From: Fulvimarina sp039652615
Lineage (GTDB): Bacteria > Pseudomonadota > Alphaproteobacteria > Rhizobiales > Rhizobiaceae
Length of the DNA stretch: 64,000 nt
NCBI RefSeq assembly: GCF_039652615.1
Contig: NZ_JBDJAC010000010.1
Span: 1 to 64,000, forward strand
Direction of reading: 5' to 3'
Of the stretch, positions 53,302-63,117 are shown piece after piece. The notes under the pieces were generated by a model. The model ran no database searches. It was not told the origin of the DNA and saw only the letters and a list, made by a program, of their open reading frames with translations. The first letter of the stretch is position 1, and each line of letters opens with the position of its first letter. The translations under genes were made by a program, and so were the position numbers.

Positions 53302-54302
53302 ATGTCCAGCATCATGCAAGACAAGAAAGCCACGCCTGCCGCCCACGCCCGGTGGACCGACGATCCGGTCCTGACGGTCGAGCATCTGACCATGCGCTTC
53401 GGCGGGCTCGTCGCCATCGACAACCTGTCCTTCAGTGTCGGACGCGGCGATATCACGGCGCTGATCGGCCCGAACGGCGCCGGCAAGACCACGGTCTTCA
53501 ACTGCGTTACGGGCTTCTACAAGCCGACCGAGGGCCGCATCGTGCTTCGGCGCGGCAAGAAGCCGACCGACGCCTCGATTGCGGACCTGACGAAGTCCGG
53601 CCAGCAATACAGCCGCGAGGGCGAAGACGGCATCTATCTCCTGGAGCGGATGAACGACTTCCGCATCACGGCGACGGCCGGCGTCGCGCGCACCTTCCAG
53701 AATATCCGTCTCTTCGGCGGCATGACGGTTCTGGAAAACCTGCTCGTCGCCCAGCATAACCATCTGATGCGCGCTTCGGGATATTCGATCGCCGGCCTGC
53801 TCGGCCTTCCGGGCTGGCGACGCGAAGCAGAGCGCGCCAAGGAGAAGGCAATCGCGTGGCTCGACCGCATTTCGCTTCTCGACCGAGCCGACGATCCCGC
53901 AGCCGATCTTTCCTATGGCGACCAGCGCCGGCTGGAGATCGCGCGGGCCATGTGCACCAATCCGCGCCTTCTCTGCCTCGACGAGCCGGCCGCCGGCCTG
54001 AACCCGCGTGAGTCGGCCGAACTGAATGATCTCTTGCGCTCGATCCGCGACCGCGACGGCGTCTCGGTTCTTCTCATCGAGCACGATATGGGCGTCGTCA
54101 TGGAAATCTCAGACCACATCGTGGTGCTCGACTACGGCAAGAAGATCGCCGACGGCGATGCCCGCGCCGTGCGCGACGATCCGAAGGTGATCGCTGCCTA
54201 TCTCGGCGTCGACGACGAGGAGGTCGATGAGGTGGAGGAAGACCTCAAGCACCCGGCCTCACAGAAGGCGGCGACACAAACCATGTCCGACGGAGGCCAG
54301 GC

Positions 54303-54306
<4 letters not shown>
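53302..54306 (+). CDS. livG: Branched-chain amino-acid ABC ATPase LivG
   Basis: A 334-residue ABC ATPase. Walker A is GPNGAGKTTVFN, signature LSYGDQRRLEIARAM, Walker B LLCLDEPAAGLNPRE, switch His LIEHDMGVVM. It is longer than the usual ~255 residues because of an insertion after Walker A (RRGKKPTDASIADLTKSGQ and following) and an acidic C-terminal tail (DDEEVDEVEEDLKHP). Both occur in related Rhizobiales proteins. The stop overlaps livF by four bases. Confidence 0.95.
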
Positions 54307-55054
<748 letters not shown>

Positions 55055-55055
<1 letters not shown>

Positions 55056-55402
55056 TGGAAGCCGAAATGGGTCTCATCTGGGAAGTCTCGATCTGGGAAT
55101 TCGTCTTCGTCACCGTCATCCTCGGCGGTGCAGCCGCCTTCGCGATCGGGCGCTCGACGGCGATGGCCTGGAGCGGCTGGGGGCTGATGGCCTTCTATGT
55201 GTTCCTGCTCGACATCGCGGTACGCTTCATTCACTTCAGCCTGTTCGACGGCACGTTCTTTCTTCCGCTCGATGGGTTCGGGACCGCGCTTTATTACGGC
55301 GTCGTCGACTATATCGTCCTGTTCGCGATCGCGGCCGCAGGCCGAAGCTATGTGCGAAATCGTCAGATGGCGCGGCAGTACGGCTTCCTGAAGGCTGGCT
55401 GA
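55055..55402 (+). CDS. DUF6867 family small membrane protein
   Basis: A 115-residue protein with three hydrophobic segments (FVFVTVILGGAAAFAIG, GLMAFYVFLLDIAVRF, VVDYIVLFAIAAAG). The conserved SLFDGTFFLPLDGFGTALYY is family specific. It is found at the end of alphaproteobacterial liv operons and overlaps livF by one base. The function is unknown; the position suggests a subunit or assembly factor of the branched-chain amino-acid transporter. Confidence 0.88.
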
Positions 55403-55413
55403 CAGTTCGAATC

Positions 55414-55444
55414 CCTTGGTGAATCGCCTCTTAATTCACCAAGG
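55414..55444 (+). repeat. 11-bp perfect hairpin between the permease operon and livJ
   Basis: CCTTGGTGAAT (55414-55424) pairs fully with ATTCACCAAGG (55434-55444) around a nine-base loop, 12 bases after the DUF6867 stop. No T tract follows (TCGAAAAAAG). It could stop or stabilise the upstream mRNA and allow higher expression of the binding-protein gene 125 bases downstream. Confidence 0.65.
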
Positions 55445-55569
55445 TCGAAAAAAGCGGCGAAACGACTAGCCAAAGTGATTTCGACCGTCTTTAATCCGCC
55501 TCAGGCATGGAACCCCATTCCTGACCCAATCCCCTTACCGGGGCACAACAAATCGACCAGGGAGCATTC

Positions 55570-56778
55570 ATGAAAAAGGCACTTCTAGCCGGCGCGGCAC
55601 TCGGTCTCGTCTTCACGGGCGCGGCCAAGGCTGACATCACGATCGGTGTCGCAGGCCCGATGACCGGCCAGTATGCAAGCTTCGGCGAGCAGCTTCGCGT
55701 CGGCGCCGAACAGGCTGTGGCTGACATCAACGAAGCCGGCGGCGTCAACGGCGAAATGCTGCAGCTCTCCATCGGTGACGACGCGTGCGATCCGAAACAG
55801 GCCGTGGCGGTCGCGAACAACTTCGCGTCCGAAGGCGTGCCCTTCGTGGCAGGTCACTTCTGCTCGGGCTCCTCGATCCCGGCGTCCCAGGTCTATGCCG
55901 ACGAGCAGATCATCGAGATCACGCCGGCTTCCACCAATCCGGACTACACCGACCAGCGCCCGGGCGACGGCATCTTCCGCGTCTGCGGCCGTGACGACCA
56001 GCAGGGCGAAGTCGCCGGCGCCTACATCGCCGAGAACTTCCCCGATGCCAATGTCGCGATCCTGAACGACAAGACCGCTTACGGTAAGGGCCTCGCCGAC
56101 CAGACCCAGAAATACTACGAGGAAGCCGGCAAGACGCCCGCCCTCGTCGAAGCCTATACGGCCGGTGAAAAGGACTACACCTCGCTCGTCACCAAGATGA
56201 AGCAGGCCGGCATCGACCTCGTCTATATCGGCGGCTACCACACCGAAGCCGGCCTGATGGCGCGCCAGATGCGCGAGCAGGGCATGGATACGGTCATCAT
56301 GTCGGGTGACGCGCTCGTCACCGACGAATACTGGGCCATCACCGGCGATGCCGGCCAGGGCACCCTGATGACCTTCTCGCCCGATCCGCGCAACAACGAG
56401 TCCGCCAAGCCGGTGGTCGAGAAGCTCGAGGCCGAAGGCAAGACGACCGAAGGCTACGTCCTTTACACCTACGCCGCGATCCAGGCATGGGCCGATGCAG
56501 CCAACGAAGCCGGCTCCACCGACTTCGACCCGGTCGTCGAAGCGCTCAACAGCGGCGACTTCTCCACCGTCATCGGTGACCTGTCCTTCGACGACAAGGG
56601 CGACGTAACCCTGCCGGGCTACGTCATGTACGAGTGGAACGACGGCAAGTATGCCGAGTTGAACTCCGCCTCCGGCGGTGCCGAAGCCGGTACGGCCGAC
56701 GATGCCGGTGCCACTGGCGACGCCGCTGCTGAAGAGAGCCCGTCCACCGACGCGCCGACGGACGGCTCCTCGAACTGA
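55570..56778 (+). CDS. livJ: Branched-chain amino-acid ABC substrate-binding protein
   Basis: A 402-residue periplasmic binding protein of the Leu/Ile/Val family. A Sec signal peptide (KKALLAGAALGLVFTGAAKA) is followed by ITIGVAGPMTGQYASFGEQL, FVAGHFCSGSSIPASQVYAD and AILNDKTAYGKGLADQT. The last ~40 residues (from SGGAEAGTADD) form an Ala/Glu/Thr/Asp-rich tail unusual for the family. A ribosome binding site CAGGGAGCATTC precedes the ATG. It lies behind the liv permease genes with its own gap, and a strong terminator follows. Confidence 0.94.
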   Translation: MKKALLAGAALGLVFTGAAKADITIGVAGPMTGQYASFGEQLRVGAEQAVADINEAGGVNGEMLQLSIGDDACDPKQAVAVANNFASEGVPFVAGHFCSGSSIPASQVYADEQIIEITPASTNPDYTDQRPGDGIFRVCGRDDQQGEVAGAYIAENFPDANVAILNDKTAYGKGLADQTQKYYEEAGKTPALVEAYTAGEKDYTSLVTKMKQAGIDLVYIGGYHTEAGLMARQMREQGMDTVIMSGDALVTDEYWAITGDAGQGTLMTFSPDPRNNESAKPVVEKLEAEGKTTEGYVLYTYAAIQAWADAANEAGSTDFDPVVEALNSGDFSTVIGDLSFDDKGDVTLPGYVMYEWNDGKYAELNSASGGAEAGTADDAGATGDAAAEESPSTDAPTDGSSN

Positions 56779-56840
56779 TGCTGATATCAGCCCCGTGTCG
56801 CCGGCATCGGTGACACGGACGCTGTAACGAATGATCTGAG

Positions 56841-56873
56841 AAGGCCCCAGCGATCGACGCCGGGGCCTTTTTT
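56841..56873 (+). terminator. Intrinsic terminator after livJ
   Basis: AAGGCCCC (56841-56848) pairs with GGGGCCTT (56862-56869), followed by an unbroken T run to 56873. This is a classic rho-independent terminator for the liv operon. The AAGG on the left also offers a modest A/T-flanked terminator for the convergent FUSC gene. Confidence 0.93.
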
Positions 56874-56938
56874 ATGAGCCCCGTTCTTCAGCCATCGACA
56901 CCGGACAACAAGCCGGATGCCGGAGCGGTCTTTCGCGT

Positions 56939-58852
56939 CTATCGGCCTTCGGCGAGAAAACCGTCGACGATCCTGTTCATTACGGCGACAATCAAACGCG
57001 GCTCGTCCCGGTTCGTCACGTCCGTACTCCCCACCACCGGCGGAAGAAGGGAGCCCTTGTCGAAATAGCCGGATTGCGCAGCGAGTTGTTCCAGCTTTGC
57101 CGCGAGGCTGTCGACTTCGCTCGCCAGCGCCTCGCGATCCACCCCCGAAAGATCTCCTCGCGAGACATGGCCGCCGAGCACGTGGACGAAGTGGGCGAGC
57201 CCTCGCATGCGAAACAGCGTCCGGCGCACGGGGCCGGGACGGCGCTGCATCTGCCAGGGGCTGCCGATCCCCCTCGCAGCCGTCACCACACCGTCATAGG
57301 ACCGGTCGAGCGCCCGTTCCAGCGCCAGCTTGTCCGCGCCGTGCTCGCCCCGCAGCGCTGCCGAAATCGCGGAGAGGGAGCCCTGCGCCGCCTTGAAATA
57401 ATCCCGGGCCGCGTCGTCCGCCGCCCCTCGGGCCGTACGGGGGAAAACCACGAAGCTCACGAAGATGCCGGCGAGCGCGCCGATCAGCGTCTCCTCGAGG
57501 CGAAGAATGAGAAGGTCGGGCGTGAAGACGCCGATCAGCCCGTAGATCAACGAAATCGCGATTGTGATGAAGAAAGTCATCACCGCATAGGAGACGATGA
57601 GAAAGTAGAAGGCGACGAAGATCGAGACGATCGCAAGAGCCGAAGAGAGAACGACATCGCCAGCAAGGAGCGTCGCGAGCCCGATGCCGAAAACGATGCC
57701 CAACAGCGTTCCGACCGCTCGCGACAAGCCCCGAATCAGCGTATCGCCACGCGACTGGACATTGGTGAAGACAAGGAAGGCGGTCAGAATCGCCCAGAAC
57801 CAGCGGGTGGGCGAAAGAAGGAGGCCGCCCCCCATGGCGATCCCCGTTGCGAGCGTGACCTGCAGTGCCGTGCGCAGGGCCGGGTCCGAGACCAGGCCGG
57901 TGAACTGGGGCGCCGGCGGACGCTGAAGCGGTACGGCCTTGCCTTCGAATGCCTCGGCCGGCAATTCGCGCGCCAGGCGGTGCATGCGGCCGAGTGCTTC
58001 ATGGAAGCGCGCGTCGATCCGGGCTTCGAATGCGCGATCGGGCCGTTCGGCGAATATCGCAGCGGTTCTGATCTCCGCGATCACCTGAACATCCATCAGG
58101 CATTCCGCCATGGCACGGCGCGCGGGCTCCGCCGTTTCGCTCGCGGCCCTCACCGGAAGGTCGCCGTCGGCGACAAGAAGCGCGTCGCGCAATTCGTTCT
58201 CCGCGCCGATCAACGTCTCGCGCAATGCACCGGCGTCCCGGCTCCCAGCCAGCGCGAACAGGCGCGACAGCGACCGTGCCCGCGAGCCGACCGCGATGAT
58301 CGCGATCTCGAAATCCTTCGAGCGCCGTTCGGGCAAGACGGTGTTGCGCAGGATATGGGCAACCACGCTCGAGATCAGAATAGCGACCGCGATGCCGCCA
58401 AGATCCCCGGCGCCGGGTTTCAGATAACCTGCGATGAAAGTGCACATGAAGGCATACATGCCGACAGCGTTCCACCGAACGCCGAAACGCCGGATATAAA
58501 CGGCACCAAAAATCACCACGAGAAACCACATCTCGACCCCCGCCTGGACCGGCAAGAGAAGAGTGACGACACCGATCGACGCAAGGCCCGCAAGACCGCA
58601 CCAGAAGCGCGTGATAGCGCGCTGGCGCGTGCCGATATCGCGCACGGCAAGCGCGCCCTGCAGCGCCGTGACAATGCCGACGCCATAGGCCGTGAAGGGA
58701 AGCGGATGAATGAGGTGGGCAAGCGCCAGGGCTATCCCGACGCCGATGACGGTGAGCGTCGTGCGCAGGGCCATCCGCAGGCGCGCGCGGCTTGGATCGC
58801 TCGTTGCGATCCGCGCACCGAGACTGGCAAGACCACGCCTCAGACCATTCAT
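56939..58852 (-). CDS. FUSC-family membrane protein (aromatic acid exporter-like)
   Basis: A 637-residue protein with two membrane blocks of about five to six helices (residues ~30-170 and ~340-490) and cytoplasmic helical regions, the architecture of AaeB/YccS/FUSC proteins. Typical stretches are RMALRTTLTVIGVGIALALA, RFWCGLAGLASIGVVTLLL and FWAILTAFLVFTNVQSRGDT, then RVVGT-like RAVGTLLGIVFGIGLA. These proteins are thought to export aromatic acids or similar compounds. The ATG giving MNGLRRGL was chosen; the 54-codon upstream extension has no protein character. Confidence 0.87.
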   Translation of the reverse strand: MNGLRRGLASLGARIATSDPSRARLRMALRTTLTVIGVGIALALAHLIHPLPFTAYGVGIVTALQGALAVRDIGTRQRAITRFWCGLAGLASIGVVTLLLPVQAGVEMWFLVVIFGAVYIRRFGVRWNAVGMYAFMCTFIAGYLKPGAGDLGGIAVAILISSVVAHILRNTVLPERRSKDFEIAIIAVGSRARSLSRLFALAGSRDAGALRETLIGAENELRDALLVADGDLPVRAASETAEPARRAMAECLMDVQVIAEIRTAAIFAERPDRAFEARIDARFHEALGRMHRLARELPAEAFEGKAVPLQRPPAPQFTGLVSDPALRTALQVTLATGIAMGGGLLLSPTRWFWAILTAFLVFTNVQSRGDTLIRGLSRAVGTLLGIVFGIGLATLLAGDVVLSSALAIVSIFVAFYFLIVSYAVMTFFITIAISLIYGLIGVFTPDLLILRLEETLIGALAGIFVSFVVFPRTARGAADDAARDYFKAAQGSLSAISAALRGEHGADKLALERALDRSYDGVVTAARGIGSPWQMQRRPGPVRRTLFRMRGLAHFVHVLGGHVSRGDLSGVDREALASEVDSLAAKLEQLAAQSGYFDKGSLLPPVVGSTDVTNRDEPRLIVAVMNRIVDGFLAEGR

Positions 58853-59037
58853 CAATGCACCGGCTCCGTTATTGCCTCGTCCGACGGCCCCCGAGGCCGG
58901 CGCTTCAAACCCTTGCGAGTGCGCCCAGGGAGAGAAAGCACGTCCGGCTCGCCTCCCCGCATCGTTCTGCCTTCCCATAGCGCGATGATGACGATACATC
59001 GACCTCGGTTTCACCGCCCCGTCGAGGAGGAGCGCAC

Positions 59038-59898
59038 ATGCCCCGCATCATCTATGTCAACGGCTCTTACGTCCCCGAAACCGAAGCCAAGATCTCTGTC
59101 TTTGATCGCGGCTTCCTCTTCGCCGACGGCATCTACGAGGTGACGGCAGTGCTCTCGGGCAAGCTCGTGGATTTTTCGGGCCATATGAAGCGGCTTCGCC
59201 GTTCGCTGTCCGAACTCGCCATGGCATCCCCCGCGAGCGACGACGACCTTCTCGCCATCCACCGCGATCTCATCTCCCGAAACGGGATCGAGGATGGCCT
59301 CGTCTACATGCAGATCACGCGCGGCGCCGCCGAGCGGGACTTTGCCTTTCCGCCCGAAGGGACCGAACCGAGCCTCGTCCTCTTCACGCAGGAAAAGGCC
59401 CTGCGCGAGACGCCGGCCTCGAAGACCGGCATCACGGTCGCGACGGTTCCCGATCTTCGCTGGAGCCGACGCGACATCAAGACGGTGCAGCTGCTCTATC
59501 CCTCCATGGCCAAGATGGAGGCCAAGGGCAAAGGTGCCGACGATGCCTGGATGGTCGATGGAGACGGTTTCGTCACAGAAGGCACCTCGAACAACGCCTA
59601 TATCGTCAAGGCGGACGGCACGGTCGTCACCCGGCATCTGTCGAACGACATCCTGCACGGCATCACCCGCGCCGCCGTCGTCGGCCTTTCGGAACAGGAA
59701 GGCCGCAGCGTGGAGGTGCGTCCCTTCACCGTCGAGGAGGCCAAAGCCGCACAGGAGGCCTTCGTCACCTCCGCCTCCGCCTTCGTCATGCCGGTCGTTT
59801 CGATCGACGGCACGACAATCGGCGCCGGTGCCCCCGGAGACTTCACCCGCCGCCTGCGCGAGCGCTACATCGCCCATGCCGAGGAAACAGCGATTTGA
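59038..59898 (+). CDS. dat: D-amino-acid aminotransferase
   Basis: A 286-residue fold-type IV PLP enzyme. Family marks are VNGSYVPETEAKISVFDRGF, LFADGIYEVTAV, catalytic Lys in RRDIKTVQLLYPSMAK and VTEGTSNNAYIV, which match D-alanine aminotransferase better than the branched-chain enzyme. It interconverts D-alanine and D-glutamate, supplying peptidoglycan precursors. A GAGGAGGAGCGCAC ribosome binding site precedes the ATG. The RusA-like gene begins 37 bases later but has a different base composition. Confidence 0.92.
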   Translation: MPRIIYVNGSYVPETEAKISVFDRGFLFADGIYEVTAVLSGKLVDFSGHMKRLRRSLSELAMASPASDDDLLAIHRDLISRNGIEDGLVYMQITRGAAERDFAFPPEGTEPSLVLFTQEKALRETPASKTGITVATVPDLRWSRRDIKTVQLLYPSMAKMEAKGKGADDAWMVDGDGFVTEGTSNNAYIVKADGTVVTRHLSNDILHGITRAAVVGLSEQEGRSVEVRPFTVEEAKAAQEAFVTSASAFVMPVVSIDGTTIGAGAPGDFTRRLRERYIAHAEETAI

Positions 59899-59935
59899 GC
59901 GCCTAGAGTCACTGTGCCGAGCAGCCGAGTAAGAG

Positions 59936-60370
59936 ATGTCAGAAACGCCAAAGCTCTATCCGCTCGAATTTCTCGTTATCGGCACCCCGAGGACACAGCA
60001 GACGAAAAGCTCCAAAAGCAGAGAGGATTGGAAGCGGCGCGTTGCGGAGGCAGCAGACAAGCAGATTTCAGCCATCAACGGCGCTACGACACCTGATGGC
60101 CGCCCCATTTCTGCGATGATCTACTATTGTCCCACAGATCAGATGGCAGGCGACATCGACAACATCGTCAAACCGATCCTGGATGCGTTAATTGGCATTG
60201 CTTATCTAGATGATGGCGCGATCGAGCGAGTCACTGTGCAGAAATTCGAACCGGGTGGTGGCTGGACGTTCGCAAACCAGACGACAGAGCTTTCGAAAGC
60301 TATCGAAGAGGACCAACCTGTCGTTTATATTCGGTTGGAAGACGATCTGAGCTGGAGGCAGGTAGGATGA
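59936..60370 (+). CDS. RusA-like Holliday junction resolvase/endonuclease
   Basis: A 144-residue protein of the RusA fold. The core motif is GDIDNIVKPILDALIG, with the catalytic Asp pair and Lys, followed by IAYLDDGAIERVTVQKF, which supplies the third Asp. RusA enzymes cut Holliday junctions and are usually phage-borne. Here no phage genes are near; instead the gene overlaps the next by four bases (ATGA) and the pair has lower G+C (about 50-57% in hand-counted lines) than the flanking genes (about 62%). Transfer is likely. Confidence 0.87.
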   Translation: MSETPKLYPLEFLVIGTPRTQQTKSSKSREDWKRRVAEAADKQISAINGATTPDGRPISAMIYYCPTDQMAGDIDNIVKPILDALIGIAYLDDGAIERVTVQKFEPGGGWTFANQTTELSKAIEEDQPVVYIRLEDDLSWRQVG

Positions 60371-61032
60371 TATCGCTTTCTTCGCTACCGGTAACGCAAG
60401 CCGACGAGCAGACCGCGCTTCAGACGGTTCAACGGCGCTACGAAGCTCAAGGCTATACCTTCGAAGTCCTTCGCGAGCCGTCTGAGCTTCCACCATTTTT
60501 CAAAAGCTACGTGCCGGATGCGATCGCTCGCAAGGGCGACGAACGCGTTGCGGTTGAAATCAAGTTCCGCGGTTCGCCGACAGATGGGAACGACATTGAA
60601 GAGGTAAGACAGCGCTTCAAGGATCGTGACGATTGGAGTCTCAACATATTCATCACCGACATTCGTAGGGGTGGGGTCATCCCGAAACCGGAGCGAGCGC
60701 AGATTAGCCGAGGGATCGCGGACGCTCGGGATCTCTTGCAGAATGGCCATTCTCGCCTCGCTTTCGTGGCAGCATGGTCTCTTCTGGAGGCGAGCTTCCG
60801 TTATATCGACACCGGGGAAGCCTCCGTAAAGCGATTTGCCCCTGGTACGGTTCTGCAATCACTCTCGATGGAAGGTTATATCGAAGAGGAACGCGAAGAG
60901 GCCTTGCGAAACCTGGTCGACACCCGAAACCGTATCGTGCACGGCGATCTTGAGATCGAGCCGACGAATGAGATGGTCGAGCTCGTGCTCGATACGGTCG
61001 AGACCGTCCTTAAGACTGACGCCGATCTTTGA
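60367..61032 (+). CDS. Putative PD-(D/E)XK nuclease with HEPN-like C-terminus
   Basis: A 221-residue protein without a named family. The N-terminal half carries VPDAIARKGDERVAVEIKFR, a D-x(n)-E-x-K arrangement typical of restriction-endonuclease-like folds. The C-terminal half is helical and ends with LVDTRNRIVHGDLEIEP; the RNxxxH pattern resembles HEPN domains (often RNases or nucleotide-binding partners in defence systems). It is translationally coupled to the RusA-like gene and shares its lower G+C content. The combination suggests a DNA-processing or defence function; this is inference from motifs only. Confidence 0.7.
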   Translation: MISLSSLPVTQADEQTALQTVQRRYEAQGYTFEVLREPSELPPFFKSYVPDAIARKGDERVAVEIKFRGSPTDGNDIEEVRQRFKDRDDWSLNIFITDIRRGGVIPKPERAQISRGIADARDLLQNGHSRLAFVAAWSLLEASFRYIDTGEASVKRFAPGTVLQSLSMEGYIEEEREEALRNLVDTRNRIVHGDLEIEPTNEMVELVLDTVETVLKTDADL

Positions 61033-61165
61033 TCGCGAACGAACACGTCGTTGGCGCGCGGCGGTGAATATCCAGCACGCTAAAGCGTCTTAGTTTGCAT
61101 TGCGGAACCGGAGCGGCTCGGCTAGGCACGCTCGCATCATCGACGCGTTTTCGGGATCCAGATCA

Positions 61166-61714
61166 ATGACAACCCGCGATATCGTTCTGATCGCCTTGTT
61201 TGCAGCATTGATGGCTGTTCTCGGAGCGTTTCCGCCGCTCGCGGTGCCGGTCATACCGGTGCCCATCACCGCACAATCGCTTGGGCCGATGCTTGCGGGC
61301 GGCATCATCGGCGCTAGGCGCGGGGCGCTTTCGATGGCGCTTTTCCTGCTTCTCGTGGCAATCGGCCTCCCGCTGCTCTCCGGCGGACGCGGCGGGCTCT
61401 CAGTCTTTGCCGGGCCGACGGTCGGTTACCTGTTCGGCTGGATCGCCGCAGCCTATGTCATCGGCTGGCTGACGGAGCGAAACTGGCGCAAGCTCGGTTT
61501 CCCGATGGCATTTCTGAACTGTCTTATCGGCGGCATCTTCGTGATCTATGCGATCGGCGTGCCCTTCACAGCCTTCGTCGCCGGCATTCCGCTCTGGACG
61601 TCGCTTGCCGGTTCCGCGCCCTTCATCCCGGGCGATATCGTCAAGGCGGTCGTCGCCGCGCTGGTCATCGTCACGCTGAAACGAGCCTATCCGCTGGTCG
61701 AAGCCCGCAGTTAG
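61166..61714 (+). CDS. bioY: Biotin transporter substrate-binding component BioY
   Basis: A 182-residue integral membrane protein, the S component of the biotin ECF transporter. Six helices are visible, with the BioY marks PVPITAQSLGPMLAGGIIG, GARRGALSMALFLLLVAIGL and PLLSGGRGGLSVFAGPTVGY. The ATG giving MTTRDIV is the start; the upstream extension overlaps the gap after the RusA cassette. It is followed by bioM after 10 bases. Confidence 0.95.
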   Translation: MTTRDIVLIALFAALMAVLGAFPPLAVPVIPVPITAQSLGPMLAGGIIGARRGALSMALFLLLVAIGLPLLSGGRGGLSVFAGPTVGYLFGWIAAAYVIGWLTERNWRKLGFPMAFLNCLIGGIFVIYAIGVPFTAFVAGIPLWTSLAGSAPFIPGDIVKAVVAALVIVTLKRAYPLVEARS

Positions 61715-61724
61715 AGCCGGGCGC

Positions 61725-62399
61725 ATGATCGGTCTCGACTGCGTCTCGGTCAGGCGGAACGATACGCTCGTCCTCCACAATCTCACACTCGAACTCGTCG
61801 AACGACGCATCGGGATTATCGGTGCGAACGGATCGGGAAAAAGCACGTTCGCGCGCCTCCTCAACGGGTTGATCCTGCCCGGCGAGGGCACGGTCACCGT
61901 TGATGGGCTCGATACGAAGGCCAAGACGAAAGAGGTTCGGCGGCGTGTCGGCTTCGTGTTTCAGAATCCCGACAACCAGATCGTCTATCCGACGGTCGGC
62001 GAGGATATCGCCTTCGGTCTGAAAGCGAGAAAATGGCCGAAGGCCGATATCGAAGCCCGCATCGAAAGCGTTCTCGAACGCTATGGCCTGAAGGGCTTCG
62101 AAGATCGACTCGTCCATGAACTGTCAGGCGGCGAGCGTCAGATGGTGGCCTTCGCAGGTGTCATGGCGCTGGAGCCGGACTGGCTCGTCCTCGATGAGCC
62201 GACCACGCTTCTCGACAGGCGCAACACCAACCGGGTAATGCGCACGGTCTCGGAGATTTCACAAAACATCGTCTTCGTGACGCATGATCTCGATCGACTT
62301 TCCGGCTTTGACCGCGTCATCGTCTTCGAGGGGGGCCGGATCGCGTTCGACGGACCGCCCGCCGAGGCGATCCCGTTCTATGTCGAGCTGACGCGATGA
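61725..62399 (+). CDS. bioM: Biotin ECF transporter ATPase BioM
   Basis: A 224-residue ABC ATPase of the energy-coupling-factor A type. Walker A is GANGSGKSTFARL, Q loop VFQNPDNQIVYPTV (the ECF-typical QNPDNQ), signature LSGGERQMVAFAGVM and Walker B WLVLDEPTTLLDRR. It pairs with BioN and powers biotin uptake through BioY. The stop overlaps bioN by four bases. Confidence 0.94.
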   Translation: MIGLDCVSVRRNDTLVLHNLTLELVERRIGIIGANGSGKSTFARLLNGLILPGEGTVTVDGLDTKAKTKEVRRRVGFVFQNPDNQIVYPTVGEDIAFGLKARKWPKADIEARIESVLERYGLKGFEDRLVHELSGGERQMVAFAGVMALEPDWLVLDEPTTLLDRRNTNRVMRTVSEISQNIVFVTHDLDRLSGFDRVIVFEGGRIAFDGPPAEAIPFYVELTR

Positions 62400-62986
62400 T
62401 CGCCGGGCTCTATAGGCCGGGGACGAGCTTTCTCCACCGCATGAAAGCCGGCCACAAGCTGATCGCGCTGATTGTTTTCGGCACGGTGCTCCTCTCGGTT
62501 CCGCAGATCGCACTGTCGGCAGGCGGCCTCGCCGCAGTCGCCGCCGCCTATCTCGTCGCCGGCTTTTCCGGCTCCATGATCTTGCGGCAGATTCGGCCTG
62601 CAGCCTTCGTGCTCGCAATTCTATTCGCGGCCCAGCTCTGGCTGGCCGGCCTCGATACAGCCGTTCTTGTCCTCACGCGCTTTTCCGCACTCATTCTCGC
62701 GGCAGCGCTCGTCACCCTGACGACGCGAACGAGCGATCTCGTCGCGGCGATCGAGACCGCGCTCGGCCCCTTCGAGCGGTTCGGCGTCAATGTTGAAAAG
62801 ACCAGCCTCGCCATATCTCTGACGATCCGCTTCATCCCACTCGTGTCGCAGGTGGTCGATGAGGTTCGCGAGGCGCAGGCCGCCCGTGGCGGGCGACGGT
62901 CCATCGTCGCGCTCGCCGTTCCGGTCACGATCCGGCTTCTGAAGACGGCTGACGCGATCGCCGAGGCGATCGACACCAGGTCCTGA
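62396..62986 (+). CDS. bioN: Biotin ECF transporter transmembrane component BioN
   Basis: A 196-residue T component. It begins MIAGLYRPGTSFLHRMKAGH, has about five helices and the EcfT cytoplasmic coupling motif with ARG in EVREAQAARGGRRS. The order bioY-bioM-bioN with tight spacing makes a complete biotin importer. A short hairpin-rich segment follows before the last gene. Confidence 0.93.
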   Translation: MIAGLYRPGTSFLHRMKAGHKLIALIVFGTVLLSVPQIALSAGGLAAVAAAYLVAGFSGSMILRQIRPAAFVLAILFAAQLWLAGLDTAVLVLTRFSALILAAALVTLTTRTSDLVAAIETALGPFERFGVNVEKTSLAISLTIRFIPLVSQVVDEVREAQAARGGRRSIVALAVPVTIRLLKTADAIAEAIDTRS

Positions 62987-63031
62987 CCTTGAAACGAAGG
63001 GAACCCGGGAAAAAGTCCCGTTGTCCCAAAG

Positions 63032-63058
63032 TCCTGCTCGCGCCCCTGACGGGCAGGA
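63032..63058 (+). repeat. Hairpin after bioN
   Basis: TCCTGC (63032-63037) pairs with GCAGGA (63053-63058), with GCCC/GGGC inside. It lies 46 bases after the bioN stop and 60 bases before the next gene. There is no T tract, so terminator function is weak; a leader structure for the downstream gene is equally possible. Confidence 0.35.
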
Positions 63059-63117
63059 TCGGATTCCTGTAAGATGGCGATCGAAGAGATTTCGACGATT
63101 TTGGGAGGATCGGCGAT

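Noticed and set aside
55404..55416. GTTCGAATCCC, like a tRNA T-loop
   Set aside because: No acceptor, D or anticodon stem can be built upstream; that sequence is the end of the DUF6867 gene.
57074..59143. 689-codon plus-strand open frame over the FUSC gene
   Set aside because: Longer than the FUSC frame itself, but rich in Arg/Asp/Gln without motif; the minus frame shows clear membrane helices.
59936..61032. Prophage or integrative element around the RusA-like gene
   Set aside because: No integrase, tRNA attachment site, direct repeats or structural phage genes; only two genes differ in base composition.
62987..63117. Thiamine pyrophosphate or similar known riboswitch before the last gene
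   Set aside because: I looked for the CTGAGA and ACCTGATC-type conserved blocks and did not find them; only unassigned hairpins are present.
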